10,268 bases of DNA from contig CAAGJQ010000091.1 in NCBI GenBank assembly GCA_900770295.1, forward strand, positions 1-10,268. The letters are read 5' to 3'. A model generated the notes under the pieces. That model had not been told where the DNA came from, searched no databases, and was given only the letters and a program-made list of their open reading frames with translations. Position 1 is the first letter of the stretch, and each line of letters opens with the position of its first letter. Of this stretch, positions 1 through 8,609 are shown in pieces. The DNA is from an uncultured Oscillibacter sp. Its GTDB lineage: Bacteria > Bacillota > Clostridia > Oscillospirales > Oscillospiraceae. The translations under genes were made by a program, and so were the position numbers.

Positions 1-171
1 CCGCTCCGGCTCCACCATGCGGTTCAGCAGATCCACTTTTTCGTATTCGGGATGCTTTTCGATGACAGGCTCCAGGGAGGAGAAGACCTCTTCCACCGTC
101 TGGACAAATTCGGGCTCATTGGCGTGTTTGGTTCTCACGTTTTCAATTACGCTGGCCAGATACGCATTCAT
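1..171 (-). CDS. gdhA: Glutamate dehydrogenase, N-terminal fragment (cut by window edge)
   Basis: This is the first 57 codons of a hexameric (class I) glutamate dehydrogenase; the rest lies beyond the left edge. The visible segment contains EPEFVQTVEEV, then LEPVIEKHPEY and a terminal MVEPER. From memory this is the N-terminal helical pattern of clostridial GDHs, including the Clostridium symbiosum enzyme (EPEFVQTVEEV...HPEYEEVALLERMV). The family interconverts glutamate and 2-oxoglutarate plus ammonium with NAD(P)H in the cytosol. The dinucleotide-binding domain is not visible, so coenzyme preference (catabolic NAD or anabolic NADP) cannot be decided. The start is supported by an AAGGAGAC ribosome binding site at 183-190, 11 bases upstream. 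The gene lies 57 bases after fabZ on the same strand, where GDH would recycle 2-oxoglutarate for the upstream aminotransferase. Identification is secure at family level; completeness cannot be judged. Confidence 0.9.
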   Translation of the reverse strand, partial: MNAYLASVIENVRTKHANEPEFVQTVEEVFSSLEPVIEKHPEYEKVDLLNRMVEPER

Positions 172-197
172 TTTTAATCAACGTCTCCTTCTATGTT

Positions 198-225
198 ATG
201 ATATTTCCGTTTTATGATCTGTGAA
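198..225 (-). promoter_or_regulatory. Candidate promoter for gdhA
   Basis: On the - strand, TTCACA (220-225, five of six matches to TTGACA) and TATCAT (198-203, five of six to TATAAT) are separated by 16 bases in the gap between fabZ and gdhA. The expected transcript would start just before the AAGGAG site, giving a leader of only about 20 bases. This suggests gdhA may have its own promoter besides read-through from fabZ. It is a consensus match by eye only. Confidence 0.4.
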
Positions 226-228
226 CTA

Positions 229-660
229 TCACCGCATTGCCAATGTCACATCGCCGCTGGCAGCCAATTCTCCGTTGCGATAGACCTCTGCCGAACAGGT
301 GGCAATGGCTTTTTCCACGCGCTCGGAAGCCAATTTCGCCTGGATTTCAATGGTATCTCCAGGCAGGATTTTCCGCTTAAAAGAAACATTGTTGATGCCG
401 AGAAACAGCGGGATTTTTCCCGCATACCGCTCTGTGGAAAGCAGCAGAATATCGGCAGTCTGCGCCATGCACTCCACAGAGTAAACGCCGGGCAAAACCG
501 GCTCCCCGGGGAAATGGCCCTGGAAAATTTCACGGGCAGGGTCCACCCAAAACGTGGTCTTGATCCGCTCCCCCGGCTCCAGTTCTTCCACCGTGGTCAC
601 CAGCAGCATGGGGTCCCGATGGGGGATAATTTTTTTGATCTCTTCCTGATTCAATTTCAT
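229..660 (-). CDS. fabZ: FabZ-type 3-hydroxyacyl-ACP dehydratase (hotdog fold), orphan copy
   Basis: A 143-residue hotdog-fold protein matching FabZ in length and motif order. It has the N-terminal IIPHRDPMLLV stretch (family form LPHRxPfLLVD), the catalytic block GHFPGEPVLPGVYSVECMAQ with His49 and Glu63, and the later FKRKILPGD strand. His and Glu spaced 14 apart are the catalytic pair of FabZ, which removes water from 3-hydroxyacyl-ACP in fatty acid synthesis. The start at 660 is preferred over the longer frame opening at 717. It begins with the family-typical MKLNQEEIKKIIPHR, has an AAAGGAC site 10 bases upstream, and the extra 19 residues are arginine-rich and fall in a hairpin. No other fatty-acid synthesis gene is visible; it sits 111 bases after PFOR and 57 before gdhA. 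The catalytic residues look intact, but its in vivo substrate is uncertain. A related hotdog dehydratase or thioesterase acting on CoA esters is possible. Confidence 0.85.
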   Translation of the reverse strand: MKLNQEEIKKIIPHRDPMLLVTTVEELEPGERIKTTFWVDPAREIFQGHFPGEPVLPGVYSVECMAQTADILLLSTERYAGKIPLFLGINNVSFKRKILPGDTIEIQAKLASERVEKAIATCSAEVYRNGELAASGDVTLAMR

Positions 661-670
661 AGAGGCATGC

Positions 671-677
671 GTCCTTT
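671..677 (-). promoter_or_regulatory. Ribosome binding site deciding the fabZ start
   Basis: AAAGGAC on the - strand lies 10 bases upstream of the ATG at 660. It supports that start against the upstream in-frame ATG at 717, which would begin inside the 694-722 hairpin. Confidence 0.65.
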
Positions 678-693
678 CACAGAGACTCCGCCA

Positions 694-722
694 GTGCCGT
701 GCGTCTCGCGGACGCACGGCAC
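694..722 (-). other. Perfect 12-bp stem-loop in the PFOR-fabZ gap
   Basis: GTGCCGTGCGTC (694-705) and its exact complement (711-722) flank a 5-base loop (706-710). The stem is GC-rich and no U-tract follows in the - strand transcript (downstream reads TGGCGGAGTCTC), so it is not a standard intrinsic terminator. It ends 16 bases before the fabZ ribosome binding site. A weaker 6-bp pairing (TGAGGT at 746-751 with ACCTCA at 764-769) lies just after the PFOR stop. Likely roles are transcript processing or stabilisation of the PFOR 3' end, or translational tuning of fabZ; this is inference. Confidence 0.7.
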
Positions 723-771
723 CGCCGAAGCGGGAGAGAGGGAGATGAGGTATCAGATATGAGACCTCAAA

Positions 772-4296
<3,525 letters not shown>

Positions 4297-4401
4297 ATCG
4301 CTTGCTTTCCTTTCCGATCCTAAAGTCAGAATTTTATCTCTTCACATCCGCGACAGCGGCATTCCAAAAAGCTGGCGCGTCAAAGGAGTGTCCAGTTCAC
4401 T

Positions 4402-4453
4402 TGACATCCATCTCCCGGGCCGCCGGAAAGCGGCAGGCCGCGGGAGGATGTCA
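4402..4453 (-). other. Long bulged stem-loop upstream of PFOR
   Basis: On the + strand, TGACATCC (4402-4409) pairs with GGATGTCA (4446-4453). Inside it TCCCG pairs with CGGGA, GGCC with GGCC and GCCG with CGGC around loop GAAAG (4426-4430). The bulges are ATC at 4410-4412, A at 4435 and G at 4440. That gives 21 paired positions, mostly GC. No U-tract follows in the - strand transcript. It lies about 90 bases before the PFOR ribosome binding site and could act as a processing signal, partial terminator or mRNA stabiliser. Function is inferred only. Confidence 0.65.
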
Positions 4454-4463
4454 TGGGCACGGA

Positions 4464-4506
4464 TGGTCTCTTGCCGGCCATCCGGCTAAGTTCTCTTGGG
4501 AGACCA
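4464..4506 (-). other. Stem-loop just after the aminotransferase stop
   Basis: TGGTCTC (4464-4470) pairs with GAGACCA (4500-4506). Inside this, GCCGG (4473-4477) and CCGGC (4482-4486) form a second short stem around CCAT. It begins 5 bases after the aminotransferase stop codon and is followed directly by the larger hairpin at 4402-4453. There is no U-tract, so it is not called a terminator. The rest of the 4297-4511 gap shows a TAAAAT -10-like hexamer on the - strand near 4330-4340 but no convincing -35 partner. Confidence 0.5.
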
Positions 4507-4511
4507 GGTGT

Positions 4512-5690
4512 TCACTTCATGTCCGGGTAAGCCTCGGCGATATAGGCGGCGATTCTCCGGACAGCCTCTTTCAGATTCTCATCAGAATTGGCAAATACCA
4601 GACGGAGATAGCCCTCGCCCATGCTGCCGAACGCGGAACCGGGAACCACCACGACCCCCGCGTTCTTCAGCAGCTCCTCCGCGAACTCCTGGGAGCTCTT
4701 TCCGAAGGCCTTGATGTTGACGAAGGCATAGAAGCTGCCGGCCGACTTTTTGCAGCTGAAGCCGGGGATAGCGTTGATGCCGTCGATGAGGATATCCCGG
4801 CGGCGGGTGTAGTCCGCCACCATCTGGTCCACGCAGTCCGTGCTCTTGAGGGCCTCGGCCGCCGCCACCTGGGAGAAGGTGGACACGCAGGACGCAACGC
4901 CCTCCTGCAGCTGTGCCATCTTCTTCACATATCCGGCGGTAGGCGCCAGCAGATAGCCGACTCGCCAGCCGGTCATGGCATAGCTCTTGGAGAAGCTGTT
5001 GAGCACAAATACCCGGTCACGGACCTCGGGGACCTGCGCAATGCTGAAGGGCTCGATCCCATCGTAGACAATGCTGTCATAGGGCTCGTCAGACAGAACC
5101 CACAAATTGTGCTTTTTCACGATCTCCGCAATGGCCAGGACATCTTCCCTGGTCAATACGGCGCCGGTGGGGTTGCAGGGGGAGTTCAGAAGAATGGCCT
5201 TTGTCTTGGGCGTAATGGCCTTTTCAATGTCGGCGGGCTGCATGCGGTACTCATATTCCTCGTAGGTGGGAACGGGGACCGCAGTGGCGCCGACGATGGA
5301 GGCCTGACCGAAGTAGTTGGGGAAGCAGGGGTCCGGAACCAGAATCTCGTCTCCGGGATTGAGCAGGACCATCATGGAGAGCATCAGGCCTTCCATAGCA
5401 CCCACGGTGACGATGACATGGTCCGCCGTGTAGCCGTCCCAGTACTTTTTGTACTTCTCTGCAATGGCTGCCCGCAGCTGCGGCATGCCGGCATTGGGGC
5501 TGTAATGGGTCTGACCGTCATCGATTGCTTTTTTGGCAGCCTCTTTGATGTATTCCGGCGTGTCAAAGTTAGGCTCTCCGACCGTCAGTTTGATGGCGTC
5601 TGGATACTGAAGGGCCAGATCAAACATTTTTCTGATGCCAGAGGGCGGATAGTTCCGGGCTCTTTCGGAAAGGTACATTGTTTCTTCCAT
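4512..5690 (-). CDS. PLP-dependent aminotransferase, class I/II (fold type I)
   Basis: A 392-residue cytosolic aminotransferase of the AspC/AlaT/PatA-like group, moving an amino group from an amino acid to a 2-oxoacid, usually 2-oxoglutarate. Visible signatures are LTVGEPNFDTP near the N-terminus, HYSPNAGMPQLR, Asn173 in NSPCNPTG, Asp201 and Tyr204 in SDEPYD, the PLP-binding Lys235 in NSFSKSYAMTGWRVGY, and Arg363 in YLRLVFA. Arg363 is the usual carboxylate-binding arginine; its 128-residue distance from the lysine matches AspC. The start at 5690 has AAGGAGA at 5699-5705, 8 bases away. The longer frame to 5759 would begin inside a perfect hairpin. Substrate specificity cannot be read from sequence. 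Its place between an alanine/glycine symporter and PFOR suggests an amino acid giving pyruvate, such as alanine, but aspartate or aromatic substrates remain possible. Confidence 0.92.
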   Translation of the reverse strand: MEETMYLSERARNYPPSGIRKMFDLALQYPDAIKLTVGEPNFDTPEYIKEAAKKAIDDGQTHYSPNAGMPQLRAAIAEKYKKYWDGYTADHVIVTVGAMEGLMLSMMVLLNPGDEILVPDPCFPNYFGQASIVGATAVPVPTYEEYEYRMQPADIEKAITPKTKAILLNSPCNPTGAVLTREDVLAIAEIVKKHNLWVLSDEPYDSIVYDGIEPFSIAQVPEVRDRVFVLNSFSKSYAMTGWRVGYLLAPTAGYVKKMAQLQEGVASCVSTFSQVAAAEALKSTDCVDQMVADYTRRRDILIDGINAIPGFSCKKSAGSFYAFVNIKAFGKSSQEFAEELLKNAGVVVVPGSAFGSMGEGYLRLVFANSDENLKEAVRRIAAYIAEAYPDMK

Positions 5691-5698
5691 GGCAGGTT

Positions 5699-5705
5699 TC
5701 TCCTT
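5699..5705 (-). promoter_or_regulatory. Ribosome binding site deciding the aminotransferase start
   Basis: AAGGAGA on the - strand is 8 bases upstream of the ATG at 5690. This favours that start over the in-frame ATG at 5678 (too far away) and the upstream frame opening at 5759. Confidence 0.75.
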
Positions 5706-5724
5706 TTTATACTCCGGGTGTGTT

Positions 5725-5762
5725 TTCTTGGCGTATCCGCCGGGCGGCGGATACGCCAAGAA
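5725..5762 (-). other. Perfect 17-bp stem-loop in the symporter-aminotransferase gap
   Basis: TTCTTGGCGTATCCGCC (5725-5741) and its exact complement (5746-5762) surround a 4-base loop (5742-5745). On the - strand the stem is followed by AACACACC rather than U residues, and no T-tract follows on the + strand, so it is not a standard terminator in either direction. It ends 19 bases before the aminotransferase ribosome binding site, much like the 694-722 hairpin before fabZ. Plausible roles are protection of the upstream symporter message from 3' exonucleases or an RNase processing site. Confidence 0.75.
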
Positions 5763-5790
5763 TAACAGGGCCGTTTTGTTGTTTCAGAAA

Positions 5791-7206
5791 TCAGTCCTTC
5801 GGGGCCAGCTCGGGGATCTTCTTGACGGACTCCTCGTTGGAGACCTCCCACTTGCCGGACTTCACGCGGGCCAGGTAATCCTTGATGATCGCGGCCACCT
5901 GCTTGCGCATGATCACGCACAGGAACAGGTTGCACACGGCGCAGACGCCGAAGAAGAAGTCAAACAGGTTCCACAGAACGCTCAGAGCGCCCACAGAGCC
6001 AATGATGGCGAATGCGCAGCCCAGAATGCGGTAAGGGATGGTCAGCTTGTCGAGCTTCAGAGCGCTCAGGCAGATTTCTCCGTAGTAGATGTTGACCAGA
6101 GCCGTGGTAAAGCCGAAGAACGCGATGATGACAGAGACGAAAATGGTGCCGATGGCCTGATTGCCAATGGCAGTGCCGAAAGCCAGGGAGGTCAGGGCCG
6201 CGCCGGATTCGCCGCAGTCCCACACGCCGGTGGACAGAACGACCAGAGCGGTCATGGTGCAGACAACGATGGTGTCCACGAACACCTCGGTGATGCCCCA
6301 CAGGCCCTGCTTGGCGGGGTGGTTCGCGTTGGAGGAGGAGTGGGCCAGAGGCGCCATGCCGGTACCGGCCTCATTGGAATACACGCCGCGGGCCAGGCCC
6401 CAGCGAACAGCCAGCATGATGGTGGAGCCGGCAAAGCCGCCGGTAGCAGCAGCGGGAGTGAACGCATACTTGAAGATCATGGCGAACACGCCGGGAATGG
6501 CGCCGATATTCATGATCAGGATGATGATGGCCACAACCGTGTAGGCCAGAGCCATGAAGGGAACCACCAGCTCAGCAAAGCGGGAGATGCTCTTCAGGCC
6601 GCCCATCAGCACGGCCGCCAGCAGAACGGCGATAATCACGCCGATGATGATCGGGTTGACACTGAAATAGGAGTTGACGGCGCCGACGATGGAGTTAGCC
6701 TGCACAGCGGGAGCGAACACCATGGCGCAGCCCAGGATGATGGCCCAGAACACGCCCAGCCAGGTCCAGCTCTTGCCCAGGCCTCTCCGCACGATCCAGT
6801 AGAAGCCGCCGTGCCAAATTCCGGTCTCGGGGTCCTTCTGACGGTAGGCCATGCCCAGCGCAATCTCAGAGAACTTCACGATGAAGCCCATCAGAGCCAC
6901 TGCCCACATCCAGAAAATCGCGCCGGGGCCGCCGGTGGCGATAGCCACGGAGACGCCCGCGATGTTGCCGACACCCAGCGTAGATGCCAGAGCGGTGCAG
7001 CAGGCCTGGAACGGGGAGATATTTCCCTCGCCTTCGGACTTTTCAAAAATCTTGCCGAAGGTGTTCTTCAGTGCATGCCCAAAGATACGGAACTGGAAGA
7101 GGTTGTACTTCACTGACAGAATAACGGCCACAGCCACCGTTAAAATGAGCAGAGGCCAGCCCCATAGCCAGTTGGAAATTGCCATCATAATGTTGATAAT
7201 AAACAT
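5791..7206 (-). CDS. Sodium:alanine/glycine symporter, AGCS family
   Basis: A 471-residue polytopic membrane protein of the alanine or glycine:cation symporter (AGCS, AlsT/DagA-like) family, importing alanine or glycine with Na+ or H+. The family block is clear: ALASTLGVGNIAGVSVAIATGG at about 72-93, running into PGAIFWMW. Later come the conserved GVYSNEAGTGMAP and the HPAKQGLWGITEVFVDT segment followed by TALVVLSTG. About ten hydrophobic segments can be picked out, starting with the helix at residues 10-30, and the C-terminal tail is charged (from about 440), as expected for a cytoplasmic end. Length is typical. The start at 7206 has AGGGAGGT at 7212-7219, 5 bases upstream, which favours it over the Met codons at positions 7 and 8. 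It is the first gene of the leftward train and is divergent from iclR, so it is the likeliest direct target of that regulator. Alanine versus glycine preference is not resolved. Confidence 0.95.
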   Translation of the reverse strand: MFIINIMMAISNWLWGWPLLILTVAVAVILSVKYNLFQFRIFGHALKNTFGKIFEKSEGEGNISPFQACCTALASTLGVGNIAGVSVAIATGGPGAIFWMWAVALMGFIVKFSEIALGMAYRQKDPETGIWHGGFYWIVRRGLGKSWTWLGVFWAIILGCAMVFAPAVQANSIVGAVNSYFSVNPIIIGVIIAVLLAAVLMGGLKSISRFAELVVPFMALAYTVVAIIILIMNIGAIPGVFAMIFKYAFTPAAATGGFAGSTIMLAVRWGLARGVYSNEAGTGMAPLAHSSSNANHPAKQGLWGITEVFVDTIVVCTMTALVVLSTGVWDCGESGAALTSLAFGTAIGNQAIGTIFVSVIIAFFGFTTALVNIYYGEICLSALKLDKLTIPYRILGCAFAIIGSVGALSVLWNLFDFFFGVCAVCNLFLCVIMRKQVAAIIKDYLARVKSGKWEVSNEESVKKIPELAPKD

Positions 7207-7327
7207 AATTTACCTCCCTCGAATCTTTCTGTTTCTCTGGATATCCGAGCCGCCGGAATGCAAAGCCACTCTCCCCCTCGTTCCTCCTTCCCCGAGTCCA
7301 TTGACCATGCGGTGTTCTGGCAGCAAT

Positions 7328-7348
7328 GTATTCCGCTATGCGGAATAC
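7328..7348. promoter_or_regulatory. Operator box 1 (best palindrome), candidate IclR site
   Basis: Nine-base arms GTATTCCGC and GCGGAATAC pair perfectly around TAT. The 17-bp core (7330-7346) is ATTCCGCTATGCGGAAT. Its centre is 132 bases from the symporter start codon and overlaps a possible symporter -10 element. It fits the ATTCC-N7-GGAAT layout that I recall for at least one IclR-type protein (GenR of Corynebacterium glutamicum). Confidence 0.75.
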
Positions 7349-7372
7349 TATTTCCGATTAACGGTATGAAAA
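7345..7372 (-). promoter_or_regulatory. Weak candidate promoter for the symporter operon
   Basis: On the - strand TTTTCA (7367-7372) and TAGTAT (7345-7350) are 16 bases apart, each with four matches to consensus. The predicted start would fall inside operator box 1, so IclR binding there would block transcription. The match is poor, and a better promoter may have been missed. Confidence 0.25.
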
Positions 7373-7379
7373 ATATCGC

Positions 7380-7408
7380 ATTACAGCGACAGCAAAATGT
7401 GATATAAT
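7380..7408 (+). promoter_or_regulatory. Candidate iclR promoter with extended -10
   Basis: A consensus TATAAT at 7403-7408 is preceded directly by TGA, making an extended -10 (TGATATAAT). The -35 region is poor (ATTACA at 7380-7385, 17-base spacer), as is usual for extended -10 promoters. Transcription would start near 7415, leaving a leader of about 275 bases before iclR that contains operator boxes 2, 3 and 4. The AT-rich stretch 7590-7630 nearer the gene could hold another promoter, but I find no well-spaced pair there. Confidence 0.5.
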
Positions 7409-7432
7409 ATACTTGTTTGTAGATGCCAGGCT

Positions 7433-7449
7433 ATTCCGTTATGCGGAAT
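7433..7449. promoter_or_regulatory. Operator box 2, candidate IclR site
   Basis: ATTCCGTTATGCGGAAT differs from box 1 at one position of the 17-bp core. It lies roughly 18-34 bases downstream of the start predicted from the TATAAT at 7403, where a bound regulator would obstruct iclR transcription. This suggests autorepression. Confidence 0.7.
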
Positions 7450-7514
7450 TTATTTTCGTTTTTTCTGCTGAGAAAACGCCGCGCAACGGTCTGGGACGCC
7501 GCGGCAGTCAGAAT

Positions 7515-7531
7515 ATTCCGCTATCCGGAAT
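7515..7531. promoter_or_regulatory. Operator box 3, candidate IclR site
   Basis: ATTCCGCTATCCGGAAT differs from box 1 at one position. It is paired with box 4, with centres 20 bp apart (about two helical turns), so proteins bound at both would sit on the same DNA face. Confidence 0.7.
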
Positions 7532-7534
7532 GAT

Positions 7535-7551
7535 ATTCCCTTTTTCGGAAT
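7535..7551. promoter_or_regulatory. Operator box 4 (degenerate), candidate IclR site
   Basis: ATTCCCTTTTTCGGAAT keeps both outer half-sites ATTCC and GGAAT with the same 7-base spacing but has a T-rich centre. On its own it would be weak; its in-phase position next to box 3 is what makes it credible. Confidence 0.5.
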
Positions 7552-7674
7552 TTTAAAAAACCGTCTTGAACGGCACGAAGAAAAAGAGTAAATATTGTTT
7601 CTTTTTGACGTAATTTATGATATATTATTTCCAGCATTTTGTCAAGGATTTTCATTAAAGCCGTCATTTTGCAC

Positions 7675-7682
7675 AAAAGGAG
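7675..7682 (+). promoter_or_regulatory. Ribosome binding site deciding the iclR start
   Basis: AAAAGGAG sits 7 bases before the ATG at 7690. This favours that start over the upstream in-frame TTG at 7639, which has no comparable site. Confidence 0.8.
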
Positions 7683-7689
7683 CTTCTAT

Positions 7690-8463
7690 ATGGCAAAAGA
7701 ACAAGTTTCCAGCATCCTCCGCGCCATGGAGATATTGGAGTGTTTCATGGATATCAATACAGAGTGGACTCTGAAAAATTTGGTGGATAAACTGCACATG
7801 CCAACCACAACGGTCTACCGTCAGGTATCCACGTTAACGGAACGCGGTTATTTGATCCAGGACCCTGTCCGCAAAAGCTATCAGGTCGGCCCCCGCCTGC
7901 TGCTGCTGGCCAGCACGGTCCTCAGTCATTCAGACCTGCGCCGTGTCGCGCGCCCGGAGTTGGAAAAGCTGTCCGCAGCAGTGAAGGAGACCATCAATCT
8001 GAGCGTTCTTTTGGACCGGGAAATTTTTTATCTGGATAAGGTGGAGACTTTCCGCTCCGTGGTCTGCAACACCAAGATCGGCACACGCGCTCCGGCCCAC
8101 GCCACCAGCGGCGGAAAGATCATGCTGGCCTATAAAAGCCAGGCTTTCGTGGACGATTACTGCCTCCACATGCCCGAGGTTGCCCCTTTGACGGAAAAAA
8201 CCCTCTCCTCCCCCGAGCGTTTGAGGGAAGAACTGGCAAAAGCCCGTATGCTGGGCTATGCCATTGATGACGGCGAAATTGAACCGGGATTGATTTGCGT
8301 GGGTGCTCCCATCCTCGGTATGGACCGGACTGTTCTGGGCGCGGTCAGTATCGCGGGCCCCACCTTCCGCATGAAAGCAGAGCTGACGTCGATGATCCAC
8401 GAGGTCAAGCAGACCGCAGACAACATCTCCCGCCTTCTGGGCGGCAGCCACTCCCACACATAA
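7690..8463 (+). CDS. IclR-family transcriptional regulator
   Basis: A 257-residue DNA-binding regulator of normal family length. Residues 5-65 form the winged helix-turn-helix: SSILRAMEILECF, then LKNLVDKLHMPTTTVYRQVSTL as the HTH, then the RGYLIQDPVRKSYQVG wing. Residues from about 75 on form the IclR effector-binding domain, with the typical GTRAPAHATSGGKIMLAY and, nearer the C-terminus, GYAIDDGEIEPGLICVGAPI followed by LGAVSIAGP. IclR proteins bind DNA as dimers or tetramers at palindromes and respond to small organic acids or related metabolites. This one is divergent from the symporter and probably controls the leftward gene train and itself through the four ATTCC-N7-GGAAT boxes in 7328-7551. 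The ligand is unknown; pyruvate, an amino acid or a related 2-oxoacid would fit the neighbours. The gene ends at a strong intrinsic terminator. Confidence 0.93.
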   Translation: MAKEQVSSILRAMEILECFMDINTEWTLKNLVDKLHMPTTTVYRQVSTLTERGYLIQDPVRKSYQVGPRLLLLASTVLSHSDLRRVARPELEKLSAAVKETINLSVLLDREIFYLDKVETFRSVVCNTKIGTRAPAHATSGGKIMLAYKSQAFVDDYCLHMPEVAPLTEKTLSSPERLREELAKARMLGYAIDDGEIEPGLICVGAPILGMDRTVLGAVSIAGPTFRMKAELTSMIHEVKQTADNISRLLGGSHSHT

Positions 8464-8480
8464 GCCCCTCCCCTGCGTCT

Positions 8481-8508
8481 GACCGCCTTTCCGGCGGTCT
8501 CTTTTTTT
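8481..8508 (+). terminator. Intrinsic terminator of iclR
   Basis: GACCGCC (8481-8487) pairs perfectly with GGCGGTC (8493-8499) around TTTCC and is followed by TCTTTTTTT (8500-8508). It lies 17 bases after the iclR stop. Confidence 0.92.
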
Positions 8509-8526
8509 GCCCGGAAGGCTACACGG

Positions 8527-8566
8527 AAAAAGAGAGCCGGGGGTGCGGAAAATCCGCACCCCCGGC
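8527..8566 (-). terminator. Intrinsic terminator of the second PFOR gene
   Basis: A perfect 14-bp, very GC-rich stem (8536-8549 with 8553-8566, loop 8550-8552) is followed on the - strand by TCTCTTTTT (8535 down to 8527). It lies about 43 bases after the second PFOR stop and faces the iclR terminator, so the convergent units are insulated from each other. The 8567-8609 remainder holds nothing else I recognise. Confidence 0.9.
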
Positions 8567-8609
8567 TTTACAGAAGCGCTTGGAGCAAATTCGTGGTCAA
8601 TGCCTCAAA

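Noticed and set aside
661..717. Upstream extension of fabZ to the ATG at 717
   Set aside because: The added 19 residues are unlike FabZ N-termini, pass through a perfect hairpin, and the internal ATG at 660 has a proper ribosome binding site and family-typical start.
5691..5759. Upstream extension of the aminotransferase to 5759
   Set aside because: The extension is encoded by the hairpin and the ribosome binding site itself; AAGGAGA 8 bases before 5690 fixes the start.
4402..5762. Calling the 4402-4453, 4464-4506 and 5725-5762 hairpins intrinsic terminators
   Set aside because: None is followed by a U-rich tract on the - strand, unlike the two clear terminators at 8481-8566.
7242..7259. 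Possible fifth operator: TATCCG and CGGAAT half-sites in the symporter leader
   Set aside because: Spacing is one base off the other boxes and one half-site is degraded; it could be chance.
7605..7628. TTGACG followed by TATTAT upstream of iclR as a promoter
   Set aside because: The hexamers are only 12 bases apart, too close for a normal sigma-70-type promoter, and no properly spaced alternative with both boxes was found.
7639..7689. TTG start for iclR at 7639
   Set aside because: There is no ribosome binding site for it, and AAAAGGAG correctly precedes the ATG at 7690, where the usual IclR N-terminus begins.
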